Below, piece by piece: positions 17,682-28,209 of a stretch of 64,000 nt of DNA (position 1 is the first letter of the stretch; every line of letters begins with the position of its first letter). The stretch is from Methanococcoides sp. EBM-47 (GTDB lineage Archaea > Halobacteriota > Methanosarcinia > Methanosarcinales > Methanosarcinaceae): contig MPPA01000010.1 in NCBI GenBank assembly GCA_001896725.1, positions 124,001 through 188,000 on the forward strand, read 5' to 3'. The translations under genes were made by a program, and so were the position numbers. Under the pieces are notes generated by a model that had not been told where the DNA came from, did no database searches, and worked only from the letters and a program-made list of their open reading frames with translations.

Positions 17682-18219
17682 AATCATCACCTGTTCTGTC
17701 CTAATTGTATTCAGCAATAATGAAACTATTGTCCCCATCTTGTATATAGAACGAAAAATTCTTTGAAATGGAATTCAATACAACTCTCATTTAATATACA
17801 TGACACATCTGTTACTAGATCCCTGAGATGATGTTGTTACTGCTTTCTGGATACCTTTGTGTCCATTTTAGAGGATAAGCTCTGCTTCTTTTGGTCCTCT
17901 CTTTTAAATGTCAGTAAAGATATCTTTCCAGAACATTGCATTTTCTCTATCTATTATCCTTGCTCCCAGTATCTCTCTATATCCGACTTTCATTGCACCT
18001 GCCAATACAAATAAAGCTTTGTTTTTACATCACACATCACACATGGTCTTGCAACTTCCTAGTTATCCAAAATTCTAATAAGTTACAGGAATATCATAAT
18101 ACTATAATAGCAAAATAGGTACACTGCCATGTCCTCAGTTCTAAAAAGAAAGTATATGAGAAAGCCTCTTTGGCTTTAAATAATATTCTGTCAATTCATA
18201 CTATAAATGAGGTATGATC
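17682..18219. other. Intergenic region between divergent genes, nothing else seen
   Basis: The stretch is AT-rich and carries the divergent promoters of the lipoprotein and the DUF5788 gene. No open frame with protein-like composition and no strong inverted repeat was found. Confidence 0.4.
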
Positions 18220-18690
18220 ATGGATAATAGCATAGACACAGAAAAAAGCGATAGGCTGATAACCGAAAAAGAAAGGAAACAATTACTTGCAGAATTACAC
18301 ACTCGTCTTTTCTGGGTGGGGGAAAAAATACCGCATGTTGTGATGATCAAAGGTAAAGAATATAAATTACATGACAGAATATGGTCCCTCATCAATAGGG
18401 AATATATATCTGATAGTGAAAAGCAGGAAATTGAAAAGTATATTGCATTACTAAAAGATGAGGAAAAGATATATGAGCTTGATCTGAAAACTAAAGAAAT
18501 GACCCTGGAAGAAGCAAAAAAACTGTCTGATGAAACAGCGGGTTTGTTGCGTGCTATAATGGACCTGAGAGAGATCAAAGAGGGTGTTTCAAAGGAAAAA
18601 GAGAAGAATTTCCATGAGCTATTTTCGGCCCAACGCACTGAAGAGATACGTAGATGGTTGAGTTTTTTAAAAGATATTGATAAAACCTAA
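18220..18690 (+). CDS. DUF5788 family protein (archaeal, unknown function)
   Basis: This is a 156-residue, highly charged helical protein with RLFWVGEKIPHVV near residue 35 and AGLLRAIMDLREIKEG near residue 110. This matches my recollection of archaeal DUF5788, whose function is not established. It has no signal peptide or membrane segment and is likely cytosolic with coiled-coil helices. The ATG at 18220 is preferred because GAGGT lies 6 nt upstream; ATG 18214 would be too close to it. Confidence 0.78.
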   Translation: MDNSIDTEKSDRLITEKERKQLLAELHTRLFWVGEKIPHVVMIKGKEYKLHDRIWSLINREYISDSEKQEIEKYIALLKDEEKIYELDLKTKEMTLEEAKKLSDETAGLLRAIMDLREIKEGVSKEKEKNFHELFSAQRTEEIRRWLSFLKDIDKT

Positions 18691-18961
18691 CTTTAAGCAA
18701 GTTTAATGTATGCAATACCGATAAGTGATTGGAACAGGCTTCTTCATTTCATAGGGAATTTAAATTTTCCGGCAGTTCTAAAACAGAGTATGAGCTGCTC
18801 TATGGGCCTTGCATAAATTATTGACGCGGTACAGATCACGGCATATTTCTTATTAAAATGTCTGAGACCATTGATCTATATTTAAACAGTGCGAAAGATA
18901 TTTATACAACATAGTTGCATTCTATCAACTGAGAGAAAAAAATATATAGATAACGAGGGAT

Positions 18962-19213
18962 ATGAAAAGACTTGGAACAGTGCTTCACGCTTTGGGGGAT
19001 GCAACTTTGATCATTCGAGGGGATGATAAGAGACCCAAAGGGGATAAGCCACGTATGAATTCTTTTGTGATGGACAAAACTGTCAAGAGGATTGGAAAAA
19101 TCACCAGCTATTTTGGCCCGGTGGAAAATCCATACTATATTGTGAAACTTGACAGCCGGGGTAATGCTCAGGAAGTTCGGCGTTATTTAAATGAACGTAT
19201 ATACGTTCAATGA
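18962..19213 (+). CDS. gar1: H/ACA ribonucleoprotein subunit Gar1
   Basis: The 83-residue protein has the Gar1 beta-barrel pattern: MKRLGTVLHALGDATLII, a short basic loop, then VGRI-like VKRIGKITSYFGPVENPYYIV. Gar1 joins Cbf5, Nop10 and L7Ae in guide-directed pseudouridylation of rRNA. The ATG is preceded by GAGGG, and a TATA-like ATTTATAC lies near 18898. The next gene is tfb, an association widely conserved in archaea. Confidence 0.93.
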   Translation: MKRLGTVLHALGDATLIIRGDDKRPKGDKPRMNSFVMDKTVKRIGKITSYFGPVENPYYIVKLDSRGNAQEVRRYLNERIYVQ

Positions 19214-19304
19214 TTGGAACATATAAAAACCTAATGCCGGATCATTGTCGAATTCACATTAATCACATTCAAGTTCGTCTGTATGTATCTTCAAGGTGAA
19301 TAAA

Positions 19305-20318
19305 ATGGTCGAAGTCGAAAGGGTACGGTATTCAGACACTTCTGAAAGAGAAAAAATACGTGCTATGATAAAAGCACGTAAAGAGAAAGAACAGAACACT
19401 GAAGTTGAAAGTGCAAAGGTACAGTGTCCTGAGTGTGGTAGTCGCAATCTTGTACAAGACTATGAAAGAGCTGAGCTTGTATGTTCTGATTGTGGCCTGG
19501 TAGTAGATGCGGAGTTCGTTGACGAAGGTCCGGAGTGGCGTGCTTTCGATCACGATCAGAGGATGAAACGTTCCCGTGTAGGTGCACCCATGACATACAC
19601 GATACATGATAAGGGTCTATCCACAATGATCGACTGGAGAAACCGTGACTCTTACGGAAAATCAATATCCTCCAAGAACAGGGCACAGCTTTATAGATTG
19701 AGGAAGTGGCAGCGCAGAATACGCGTAAGCAACGCTACGGAAAGGAACCTGGCCTTTGCATTATCAGAACTTGACAGAATGGCATCAGCTCTTGGTCTTC
19801 CAAGAACGGTACGTGAAACAGCTGCTGTCGTGTACAGAAAAGCAGTTGATAAGAACCTAATCCGTGGAAGGAGTATTGAAGGTGTGGCTGCTGCGGCTTT
19901 ATATGCAGCATGTCGTCAGTGCAGTGTGCCAAGAACACTGGACGAGATCGGAGAGGTTTCTAGAGTAAGTAGAAAGGAGATCGGTAGGACCTATAGGTTC
20001 ATTTCCAGAGAACTTTCCCTGAAATTAATGCCTACTTCACCCATCGATTATGTCCCAAGGTTCTGCTCAGGACTTAATCTAAAAGGCGAGGTACAGTCTA
20101 AAGGAGTAGAGATCCTGCGGCAGGCTTCCGAGAAGGAGCTTACCAGTGGCCGCGGACCAACAGGAGTGGCTGCAGCTGCCATCTATATAGCATCTATCCT
20201 TTGTGGTGAGAGAAGGACCCAAAGAGAGGTAGCAGATGTAGCAGGCGTTACCGAGGTCACTATCCGCAATAGATACAAAGAGCTGGCCGAAGAACTGGAT
20301 ATAGAGATCATTCTCTAA
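19305..20318 (+). CDS. tfb: Transcription initiation factor TFB (TFIIB homologue)
   Basis: This 337-residue factor recruits RNA polymerase to TBP-bound promoters. It has an N-terminal zinc ribbon (C41, C44, C60, C63), a B-reader region around 75-100 with [17 protein letters not shown], and two cyclin-fold repeats (about 140-230 and 235-330). The C-terminal repeat contains the recognition-helix region [14 protein letters not shown] used to contact BRE. The ATG at 19305 is chosen because AAGGTGA precedes it by 5 nt; GTG 19296 overlaps that site. A terminator-like hairpin follows. Confidence 0.97.
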   Translation: MVEVERVRYSDTSEREKIRAMIKARKEKEQNTEVESAKVQCPECGSRNLVQDYERAELVCSDCGLVVDAEFVDEGPEWRAFDHDQRMKRSRVGAPMTYTIHDKGLSTMIDWRNRDSYGKSISSKNRAQLYRLRKWQRRIRVSNATERNLAFALSELDRMASALGLPRTVRETAAVVYRKAVDKNLIRGRSIEGVAAAALYAACRQCSVPRTLDEIGEVSRVSRKEIGRTYRFISRELSLKLMPTSPIDYVPRFCSGLNLKGEVQSKGVEILRQASEKELTSGRGPTGVAAAAIYIASILCGERRTQREVADVAGVTEVTIRNRYKELAEELDIEIIL

Positions 20319-20333
20319 GAACACTTGCCTATG

Positions 20334-20362
20334 GAAAGGTTTTTACCTTTCTTTTCCTTTTT
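20334..20362 (+). terminator. Terminator after tfb
   Basis: GAAAGGT (20334-20340) and ACCTTTC (20345-20351) form a perfect 7-bp stem with a TTTT loop, followed by TTTTCCTTTTT. It begins 15 nt after the tfb stop. Confidence 0.6.
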
Positions 20363-20391
20363 ACGCTCACAGTATATAGGCGCATTGGATA

Positions 20392-21015
20392 ATGTTAGAA
20401 CTTTTAGAGATGCTTACCATAGGTTTTGCAATCGGTATGTCCGGCGCTCTTGTACCGGGACCGATGTTATTCGCCACGATAGATGGTTCCATGAAGACAG
20501 GCTGGACATCAGGACCGAAGGTGGTACTGGGCCATGCGCTGCTGGAACTTGTCATTTGCATTCTGATCATCCTTGGCATGCCCTCTTTTGGAAGCGAGAG
20601 GGTAATATCTGCAGTATCACTTATTGGAGGCTTAGTGCTGGTCCTTTTTGGAGCATTGACCATAAAAGATGCACGAAACGCGGTGCTCTCGATAAAGGGA
20701 AATATCAATTACATCTCTGCAAATCCTGTGATTGCGGGCATCATAACATCTATATCGAATCCTTATTTCTGGATATGGTGGTTTGCAGCAGGTAGTGCTC
20801 TTGTTCTCAAAGGCCTTGAGATCAGCCTGCTGGCAGCCGTATTATTTCTCTTTGGCCATTGGATGGCGGACCTAAGCTGGTTCAGTATAGTATCTATATC
20901 CTTTAGCAAAGGTAAGCAACTAATGTCTTCAAGGATATATGAGAGCATCCTTCTATTATGTGGAATATTTCTTATTTTCTTCGGCTCGTGGTTTGCCCTA
21001 GGGGTACTGCTATGA
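20392..21015 (+). CDS. LysE/RhtB family transporter
   Basis: The 207-residue membrane protein has about six hydrophobic segments and the family opening GFAIGMSGALVPGPMLFATI with the conserved PGP. A second landmark is SISNPYFWIWWF. Members export amino acids or their derivatives; the substrate is not predictable here. The stop TGA shares ATGA with the trm5 start, so the two are translationally coupled. Confidence 0.88.
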   Translation: MLELLEMLTIGFAIGMSGALVPGPMLFATIDGSMKTGWTSGPKVVLGHALLELVICILIILGMPSFGSERVISAVSLIGGLVLVLFGALTIKDARNAVLSIKGNINYISANPVIAGIITSISNPYFWIWWFAAGSALVLKGLEISLLAAVLFLFGHWMADLSWFSIVSISFSKGKQLMSSRIYESILLLCGIFLIFFGSWFALGVLL

Positions 21016-22010
21016 AGAAACAATGTGTTCAGGTGGACAAAAAAAAGGGTGAGCATGTCCGGAAAGCCCTTATGGAAAAAGGATCACTGGATACAACAGT
21101 ACGTATCGCCTCAGATGAGCGATACATATACATTCCACTTATCCCTGATGCGGACCTCACGGACATACCACTTGAAAATGCACAGGTCATTGAACATGAG
21201 TTCATGTTGCACGAAAAACAAGCTACTTTGGAACATATATTAGGCTACATACCTAAATATGAAATGATCGGCAGTATAGCTCTGCTGGGACCTGAGGAAA
21301 CAGACATAGAGAGAACAGCAAATGCATTGCTGCAGGTGAACCCGCATATCAAGACCGTGCTGGCGGCACTGTCACCTGTGGAGGGAGAATTCCGCACCCG
21401 GAGGTTCATATTCATTAATGGAGAAAATACAACACAGACGATCCACAAAGAGCATGGATGCAGATATGCTATTGACATGGAGAAAGCGTATTTCACCCCA
21501 CGCCTTGCCACGGAACGCTCCAGGATACTGGAACAAATAAAAGATGGTGAAGTGGTCGTAGACATGTTTGCAGGTGTTGGACCTTTTAGCATTCTTATTG
21601 CGAAGAACCGGCCTTCATGCCGTGTGATGGCCATTGACAAGAACCCGGAAGCTGTTAAGTTCCTGAGATACAACACCGCTCTTAATGCAGTGAGCAATGT
21701 AGAGACCATCGAAGGGGATGCTAAGGAAGAGGTCAGAAAATATGCCAGGATAGCGGACCATATCATCATGAACCTGCCCCATACTGCCCAGGGATTCCTG
21801 GATGCTTCTATGATGATCGCAAAACCAGGAACTGTGATCCACTACTACGATATCACACCAGAGGATGACCTGTACTCCGCTTCTTTGGGTCACATCGAAG
21901 CTGCCGCACACAGGGCCGGATTTAGTACTGATACCGTTTCTACTCGCATTGTACGTTCTTATTCACCTCACCAGTTCAATGTCTGCATCGAGGTAAGAAT
22001 TACAGGCTAA
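21012..22010 (+). CDS. trm5: tRNA (guanine37-N1)-methyltransferase Trm5
   Basis: The 332-residue class I SAM enzyme makes m1G37 next to the anticodon, which prevents frameshifting. It is present in archaea in place of bacterial TrmD. Seen are the D2-type middle region, the SAM site VVDMFAGVGPFSILIAK, and the catalytic NLPHTA motif. The start at ATG 21012 overlaps the LysE stop (ATGA) and gives MKKQCVQVDKKKGE. A longer frame from 20958 lies inside the LysE gene and is rejected. Confidence 0.93.
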   Translation: MKKQCVQVDKKKGEHVRKALMEKGSLDTTVRIASDERYIYIPLIPDADLTDIPLENAQVIEHEFMLHEKQATLEHILGYIPKYEMIGSIALLGPEETDIERTANALLQVNPHIKTVLAALSPVEGEFRTRRFIFINGENTTQTIHKEHGCRYAIDMEKAYFTPRLATERSRILEQIKDGEVVVDMFAGVGPFSILIAKNRPSCRVMAIDKNPEAVKFLRYNTALNAVSNVETIEGDAKEEVRKYARIADHIIMNLPHTAQGFLDASMMIAKPGTVIHYYDITPEDDLYSASLGHIEAAAHRAGFSTDTVSTRIVRSYSPHQFNVCIEVRITG

Positions 22011-22253
22011 GTGGGTTCCATTTAAGTACTCTGTAGCACATGCATTATTTTTTTGTCCTTATAGCATTATGTGGTAAACCCATAAGGATCTGGGATTCAA
22101 AATGAAAGATAAGGGATATGTTTTTATGAAGATTTTCCAGAAATGGGCAAATAGTACAATTATCATAGAATCTTAAAAGTAAATAGTTCAAGGATAGCAT
22201 GCACATGACTAGTATAGATAAGCTTTATATATTAGGTTGCATTTGAAAAGAAT

Positions 22254-22802
22254 ATGATACCAACAAAAGCTTTCATGGTCAAAGGCGCTGGTGTCCACAA
22301 AGACAAGCTCGCATCTTTTGAACTGGCTTTAAGGGATGCAGGTATAGAGAAGCATAACCTTGTAACTGTTTCAAGCATATTGCCCCCTAATTGTGAGATC
22401 GTGAATAAGGAAGAATGTCTCCCTGAACTAAAACCGGGAGCTATTGTTCATTGTGTTCTTGCAAGGAACCAGACGAACGAACCTCATCGTCTGATGGCAG
22501 CTGCAATAGGTACTGCCATACCGGTAGCTGCAAAGGAACAATATGGATATATTTCAGAGCACCATTCCTTCGGAGAAGATGAGGTCACCGCAGGAGAATA
22601 TGCAGAAGATCTTGCTGCAACCATGCTAGCAACAACACTAGGTATTGAGTTTAACGTTGAGTCTGCATGGCACGAAAGAGAACAGGTTTACAAAGCAAGC
22701 GGTCATATATTTGATTCCCTTCACATTTGCCAGTGTGCAAAAGGTGATAAAGACGGTAAATGGACTACAGTAGTGGCCGCAATGGTGTTTGTTATACCAT
22801 GA
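22254..22802 (+). CDS. pdaD: Pyruvoyl-dependent arginine decarboxylase (PdaD)
   Basis: The 182-residue proenzyme cleaves itself at a serine in TVSSILPPNCEIV to create the pyruvoyl group, then converts arginine to agmatine for polyamine synthesis. Other conserved parts are MVKGAGVHKDKLASFELAL and the C-terminal catalytic glutamate region AWHEREQVYKASG. A TATA-like CTTTATATATT near 22221 is about 30 nt before the ATG, so the mRNA is probably leaderless. It is monocistronic. Confidence 0.95.
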   Translation: MIPTKAFMVKGAGVHKDKLASFELALRDAGIEKHNLVTVSSILPPNCEIVNKEECLPELKPGAIVHCVLARNQTNEPHRLMAAAIGTAIPVAAKEQYGYISEHHSFGEDEVTAGEYAEDLAATMLATTLGIEFNVESAWHEREQVYKASGHIFDSLHICQCAKGDKDGKWTTVVAAMVFVIP

Positions 22803-23217
<415 letters not shown>

Positions 23218-24273
23218 ATGGAGCAACTGATCGACTCTTTAAAGAGATTATCCAATGCACATGGCATTTCAGGCCATGAAGATAGCATCCGTGCCATTAT
23301 GGAAGCAGGACTTAAGCCTTATGTGGACGAGCTGACCACGGACAAGATGGGTAATCTCATTGGCACCAGAAAAGGTAGCGGACCATCGATCATGATCGCC
23401 ACTCACATGGATGAGATCGGTCTGATGGTGCAGTATATTGACGATAAGGGCTTCCTGAAGTTCGTGAAGATAGGCGGCTGGTTCGATCCCACACTGCACA
23501 GTCAGAGAGTTATGGTCCATACCAAGCATGGACCGGTCCCAGGGGTCATCGGGTCCAAACCACCTCATGTAATGAAAGAAGAGGATAGGAAAAGGCCTGT
23601 GAAATCCGAGGACATGTTCATCGATGTGGGCGCCACAAGCCGCGAAGATGCCGAAAAGATGGGTATAGGCATAGGAACGCCTGTTTCCATGGACAGGGAA
23701 GTAGTTGCCCTTGCAAATGGCAAGATAACAGGTAAGGCCTTTGATAACCGTGCAGGCTGTGCCATACTCCTGGAAGTTATGCGACAACTTGCGGACAAGA
23801 ACATAAAAGCGACCGTGTATGCTGTAGGGACCGTACAGGAAGAGGTTGGCCTCAAAGGTGCCCGAACATCTGCCTTCAGCCTGGACCCGGATATAGCCCT
23901 TGCTGTGGACACGACCATATCAGGAGATCATCCAGGCATCGATAAAAAAGATGCTGCAGTAGAGCAGGGTAAAGGTGGTGTCATTACCGTGGCTGATGCC
24001 TCCGGACGCGGCCTTATTGCCTCACCCAAGGTACTCAAATGGCTGACAGAAACCGCAGATCTTAAGCATATTCCATACCAGCTTGAGGTGGGAGATGGCG
24101 GTACCACGGATGCCACTGCCATACACCTTACAAAGACAGGTATACCTTCCAGTGTCATAAGTGTAGTTACCCGTTACATCCATTCTCCTGTGGAAGTAGT
24201 GGACACAGTTGATGTGAAAGCATGTGTGGACCTGCTTGTAAGTTCCATTGAGACAATTGATAAATATTTCTGA
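23218..24273 (+). CDS. M42 family metallopeptidase (TET-type aminopeptidase)
   Basis: This 351-residue di-metal aminopeptidase of the M42 family forms large tetrahedral assemblies in archaea that trim peptides. Metal ligands and catalytic residues are visible in ATHMDEIG, DNRAGCAILLEVM, GTVQEEVGLKGA, VDTTISGDHPG and the C-terminal TRYIHSPVEVV. The ATG at 23218 is chosen because GAGGT lies about 6 nt upstream and the TATA box lies inside the longer frame that begins at 23125. Confidence 0.92.
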   Translation: MEQLIDSLKRLSNAHGISGHEDSIRAIMEAGLKPYVDELTTDKMGNLIGTRKGSGPSIMIATHMDEIGLMVQYIDDKGFLKFVKIGGWFDPTLHSQRVMVHTKHGPVPGVIGSKPPHVMKEEDRKRPVKSEDMFIDVGATSREDAEKMGIGIGTPVSMDREVVALANGKITGKAFDNRAGCAILLEVMRQLADKNIKATVYAVGTVQEEVGLKGARTSAFSLDPDIALAVDTTISGDHPGIDKKDAAVEQGKGGVITVADASGRGLIASPKVLKWLTETADLKHIPYQLEVGDGGTTDATAIHLTKTGIPSSVISVVTRYIHSPVEVVDTVDVKACVDLLVSSIETIDKYF

Positions 24274-24297
24274 TGCCCATTATATTGGGCATGATTT

Positions 24298-24331
24298 TTC
24301 TTCTTCTTCTACTACTACCACTACCATTACT
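24298..24331. repeat. Pyrimidine-rich triplet run
   Basis: Degenerate triplets (TTC, TAC, CAC) run from just after the M42 gene into the cimA promoter region. It may act as a T-rich terminator for the peptidase transcript. Confidence 0.4.
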
Positions 24332-24359
24332 TTATTATTCTGTGAACAATCGTGATAGA

Positions 24360-24398
24360 TACATCGATATACATATATAGTATAGAGATATCGATGTA
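24360..24398 (+). promoter_or_regulatory. Inverted repeat bracketing the cimA TATA box
   Basis: TACATCGATAT (24360-24370) and ATATCGATGTA (24388-24398) are perfect 11-bp reverse complements around a 17-nt centre that contains the TATA-like ACATATATAG. Binding there would block TBP and TFB. It is a strong operator candidate for the branched-chain amino acid operon; the regulator is not known. Confidence 0.6.
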
Positions 24399-24447
24399 GG
24401 TGCTGTTAGCTATGGCTGGCAGACTAATACCTGTGAGGGGCTTATTA

Positions 24448-25944
24448 TTGGAAAACATCCGCTTTTTGGACACAACTCTGCGAGACGGTGAACAAACACC
24501 AGGTGTGGCACTTACTAATGAGGACAAACTTGCCATTGCCCGCAAACTGGACGAGCTTGGAGTACATATTATCGAGGCCGGATCAGCCATCACCTCCGAA
24601 GGTGAAAGGGAAGCCATCCGTGCAATTGCTGCTGAAGGTCTAAACGCAGATATCTGCAGCTATTGCAGGATCATGCAGTCTGACATAGATCATGCGCTTG
24701 CATGCGATGTGGACTCAATTCATCTCGTAGCTCCTGTATCTGATCTACACATCAGTGTCAAGCTCAAGAAAGATAGGGAAACTGTAATGCAGATGGCCAT
24801 CGAGACCACAGAGTATGCCAGAGATCATGGGCTTATAGTAGAACTTAGCGGAGAGGATGCTTCCAGGGCAGATATGGGGTTCCTTAAATCCATATACCAG
24901 GCAGGTATCGAAGCAGGTGCCGAAAGACTTTGTTTCTGCGATACTGTGGGTATGCTGGTACCCGAAAAGACAGAGGCTATATTCAGGGACCTGTCAGCAT
25001 CCTTAAAGATACCTGTAAGCATACACTGTCACGATGATTTCGGTCTGGGCACCGCAAATACGGTAGCTGCACTTAGAGCAGGTGCAGGCGAAGCTCATGT
25101 TACCATTAACGGTATAGGGGAAAGGGCAGGTAATACATCCCTGGAAGAAGTTGTAATGATCCTCGAATGGCTGTACAAATATAATACAGGTATCAAAACA
25201 ACAGAACTCTTCAAGGCTTCAAGGCTGGTAAGCAGCCTTACAGGTATACCCGTGGCCCCTAATAAATCCCTTGTAGGAGCTAACGCTTTTGCCCATGAGG
25301 CAGGCATCCATGTACATGGTCTTTTGGCAGACACGTCCACGTACGAGCCGATAAGGCCAGAAATGCTTGGGCGTGAGCGTAAGATCATAATGGGTAAGCA
25401 TGCAGGCAAAAGCTCAGTATCTCTTGCCATAAAGGAGATGGGATATGATGTTCAGGATTCACATCTTAACGAGATCCTCAAAAGAGTAAAGGAGCTGGGT
25501 GACTTCGGAAAACATGTTACGGATGCTGATCTTCAGTCCATTGCCGAGACAGTACTGAACATCCATTGTAATTCCAGGGTAAAACTTGAGGATTTTACTG
25601 TAGTATCGGGGAACAGGGTCACGCCTACAGCTTCTGTCAAGCTGAAGGTTGATGGTGAGGAGGTCATCCAGGCAGGGATAGGGTATGGGCCTGTGGACGC
25701 GACCATTCAATGTATAAAGAAAGCAGTTGCCGGAGTAGGTGACATCCAGCTTGAGGAATACCATGTGGATGCCATTACAGGAGGTACTGATGCTCTTGTG
25801 GAAGTACTGGTAAAGCTTTCAAAGGACGGCAGGATGATCACATCCAGAGGTACGCGTACTGACATCATCATGGCTTCAGTGGAAGCGATGCTCAATGGTA
25901 TCAACCGTTTGATACAGACAGAACCATCTAATAAAATAAAATAA
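24448..25944 (+). CDS. cimA: (R)-citramalate synthase (CimA; LeuA family)
   Basis: The enzyme condenses pyruvate and acetyl-CoA to citramalate, the threonine-independent entry to isoleucine. The TIM-barrel half shows [13 protein letters not shown], the CimA-like IEAGSAITS (LeuA enzymes tend to have EAGFP), [13 protein letters not shown] and GIGERAGN. The C-terminal LeuA-dimer regulatory domain occupies about 365-490. The start is set at TTG 24448 because GAGGGG lies 7 nt upstream and the protein then begins [17 protein letters not shown] 24400 and ATG 24412 are alternatives. ilvB, ilvN and ilvC follow. 2-Isopropylmalate synthase is the alternative call. Confidence 0.85.
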   Translation: MENIRFLDTTLRDGEQTPGVALTNEDKLAIARKLDELGVHIIEAGSAITSEGEREAIRAIAAEGLNADICSYCRIMQSDIDHALACDVDSIHLVAPVSDLHISVKLKKDRETVMQMAIETTEYARDHGLIVELSGEDASRADMGFLKSIYQAGIEAGAERLCFCDTVGMLVPEKTEAIFRDLSASLKIPVSIHCHDDFGLGTANTVAALRAGAGEAHVTINGIGERAGNTSLEEVVMILEWLYKYNTGIKTTELFKASRLVSSLTGIPVAPNKSLVGANAFAHEAGIHVHGLLADTSTYEPIRPEMLGRERKIIMGKHAGKSSVSLAIKEMGYDVQDSHLNEILKRVKELGDFGKHVTDADLQSIAETVLNIHCNSRVKLEDFTVVSGNRVTPTASVKLKVDGEEVIQAGIGYGPVDATIQCIKKAVAGVGDIQLEEYHVDAITGGTDALVEVLVKLSKDGRMITSRGTRTDIIMASVEAMLNGINRLIQTEPSNKIK

Positions 25945-25960
25945 AATAAAATAAAATTTA
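25928..25960. repeat. (AAAAT)n pentanucleotide run
   Basis: About five to six copies of a five-base unit cover the cimA stop codon and the following spacer. Low-complexity DNA of this kind tends to slip; here it overlaps the last codons (TNK-I-K) of cimA. Confidence 0.85.
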
Positions 25961-26012
25961 CGAACATAGACATACATCTAAAACAGTAATTCATGACCAG
26001 CAGAGTGATCGA

Positions 26013-27704
26013 ATGACAGGACGAACAGAGAAGATGACAGGTGCAAGAGCCATCATCGAATGTTTGCATAGGGAAGGCGTAGATACGATATTTGGATATC
26101 CAGGGGGGCAGGTGCTTCCTATCTATGACGCATTGTACGACTCAAAGATACGTCATGTGCTCGTGCGCCATGAACAATCGGCTGCTCATGCAGCAGATGG
26201 GTACGCAAGGGCAACGGGTAAGGTAGGCGTATGCTTAGCCACATCCGGCCCTGGAGCAACGAACCTGGTCACGGGCATAGCTACTGCTTATATGGACTCC
26301 ATACCAATTGTAGCTCTGACCGGCCAAGTACCCCTGTCCATGATAGGGAACGATGCTTTTCAGGAAGCTAACATCACAGGCATAACCATGCCCATAACAA
26401 AGCATAATTATCTTATACAGGATGCTAACGATATTCCACGGATCATGAAGGAGGCTTTCCATATTGCATCCACTGGCAGACCGGGTCCTGTGCTCATAGA
26501 TATTCCCAAGGACATGACCACTGAAATGATAGATTTCCACTATCCTGAAACAGTGAAGCTGCGCAGTTATAATCCCACTTATGAAGGCAACATCCAGCAA
26601 ATAAAAAAAGCTGCCGAAGAGATAAAAAGATCCTCCAAACCTGTGATCTATGCAGGGGGTGGAGTGATCAGTGCAAATGCCAGTGGGCTTCTGCAGGCAT
26701 TTGCCGAAAAAGTGCAGGCTCCGGTCACCACGACACTTACCGGAATGGGTACATTTCCAGTGGGCCATCCATTGTTCTTAGGAATGCTGGGGATGCATGG
26801 CACCAAATATGCCAACTATGCGATACAAGAATCAGATCTGATCATCGCTGTTGGTGCAAGGTTCGATGACAGGGTCACAGGTAAGATAAAATCCTTTGCA
26901 ACCAATGCCAAGATCATACATATAGATGTAGACCCGGCAGAGATATCAAAGAACGTACATGTGGACATACCTATAGTAGGTAATGCCAAAAGGGTTCTTG
27001 AAGATCTGCTCAAATATGTGGACAAGGCTCCCACTGATGACTGGCTTGAAAAGATAGCACACTGGAAAAGATCATATCCTCTCTATTATGTTGGCGGCAA
27101 GGAAAATATCAAACCTCAGTATATCATAGAACAGATCCATGATGCATGCAAGGATGCGATCATTGTTACCGAGGTTGGCCAGCATCAGATGTGGGCTGCC
27201 CAATACTTTAGGTTCAGTGAACCCCGTACATTTATATCGTCCGGGGGTCTCGGTACAATGGGGTTCGGGTTCCCTGCAGCGATAGGAGCCAAAATAGCAA
27301 AGCCTGACAGGGTCGTCTTTGATATTTCTGGTGATGGTTCGTTCCAGATGAGTTCGCAGGAGCTAGCAACCGTTGTACAGGAGAATATCCCTGTGATAAT
27401 CGCCATATTCAATAATGGTTATCTTGGCATGGTCAGGCAATGGCAGGAGCTTTTCTTCGATAAAAGATATTCTTACACATGTATAAGGGACAGTGTTGAT
27501 TTCGTAAAGCTTGCAGAAGCCTACGGTGCACTCGGACTGCGTGTAAAACAGCCTTCAGAGGTCAGGCCCGCCATAGAGCAGGCAATAGCTTCCGGAAGAC
27601 CTACCCTGATAGATTTCTGGATAGAGTGTGAAGAGAACGTATCACCCATGGTACCGGCAGGGGCGGCTATAAACGAGATACTGGACCTGGAGAGGAAAGC
27701 ATGA
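26013..27704 (+). CDS. ilvB: Acetolactate synthase large subunit (IlvB)
   Basis: The 563-residue ThDP enzyme forms acetolactate or acetohydroxybutyrate for valine, leucine and isoleucine. Seen are the N-terminal [12 protein letters not shown], the ThDP glutamate in [18 protein letters not shown], an FAD-contacting middle region and the ThDP/Mg motif [12 protein letters not shown] ending in FNNGYLG. The start is at ATG 26013; a second ATG at 26034 would also keep the whole domain. Its stop overlaps the ilvN start (ATGA). Confidence 0.96.
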   Translation: MTGRTEKMTGARAIIECLHREGVDTIFGYPGGQVLPIYDALYDSKIRHVLVRHEQSAAHAADGYARATGKVGVCLATSGPGATNLVTGIATAYMDSIPIVALTGQVPLSMIGNDAFQEANITGITMPITKHNYLIQDANDIPRIMKEAFHIASTGRPGPVLIDIPKDMTTEMIDFHYPETVKLRSYNPTYEGNIQQIKKAAEEIKRSSKPVIYAGGGVISANASGLLQAFAEKVQAPVTTTLTGMGTFPVGHPLFLGMLGMHGTKYANYAIQESDLIIAVGARFDDRVTGKIKSFATNAKIIHIDVDPAEISKNVHVDIPIVGNAKRVLEDLLKYVDKAPTDDWLEKIAHWKRSYPLYYVGGKENIKPQYIIEQIHDACKDAIIVTEVGQHQMWAAQYFRFSEPRTFISSGGLGTMGFGFPAAIGAKIAKPDRVVFDISGDGSFQMSSQELATVVQENIPVIIAIFNNGYLGMVRQWQELFFDKRYSYTCIRDSVDFVKLAEAYGALGLRVKQPSEVRPAIEQAIASGRPTLIDFWIECEENVSPMVPAGAAINEILDLERKA

Positions 27705-28186
27705 AACATACACTTGCAGTTCTTGTGGAGAACAGGTACGGTGTACTTTCACGGGTCGCTGGCTTGTTTGCCCGCCGAGGATATAACATAGACAGTCTTG
27801 CTGTAGGGATCACTGAGGACCCCACAATATCCCGTATGACCATTGTAGTACGCGGTGATGACCTTGTCCTGGAACAGGTCACTAAACAACTAAATAAGCT
27901 GATCGATGTTATCAGGGTAACAGATCTTGGTACCGAGGATACCGTGGAAAGGGAACTTGTACTTATTAAGGTCAATGCTGATGTGAAGAACCGCTCTGAG
28001 ATCATGCAGATAGCAGATATCTTCAGGGCAAAGATCATCGATGTTGCCAGCAAGTCTATGGTCATAGAGATAACAGGTGATGAGAACAAGATCAAGGCAA
28101 TAGAGCAGTTACTTAAGCCCTTCGGTATCAAGGAAATGGTGCGTACAGGTAAAATTGCCCTGCGCAGAGGCCCTAAGAGCATATAA
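27701..28186 (+). CDS. ilvN: Acetolactate synthase small (regulatory) subunit (IlvN/IlvH)
   Basis: The 161-residue regulatory partner has an N-terminal ACT domain ([24 protein letters not shown], about 5-75) and a second ACT-like domain after it. It activates the large subunit and brings valine inhibition. The ATG overlaps the ilvB stop, so the two subunits are coupled for stoichiometric production. Confidence 0.95.
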   Translation: MKHTLAVLVENRYGVLSRVAGLFARRGYNIDSLAVGITEDPTISRMTIVVRGDDLVLEQVTKQLNKLIDVIRVTDLGTEDTVERELVLIKVNADVKNRSEIMQIADIFRAKIIDVASKSMVIEITGDENKIKAIEQLLKPFGIKEMVRTGKIALRRGPKSI

Positions 28187-28209
28187 GTTAGAACAAGGAA
28201 GTAATTCAA

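Noticed and set aside
17936-18118. Sixty-codon frame in the lipoprotein-DUF5788 gap
   Set aside because: No start site with a ribosome binding site, low-complexity hydrophobic composition, and no resemblance to any family.
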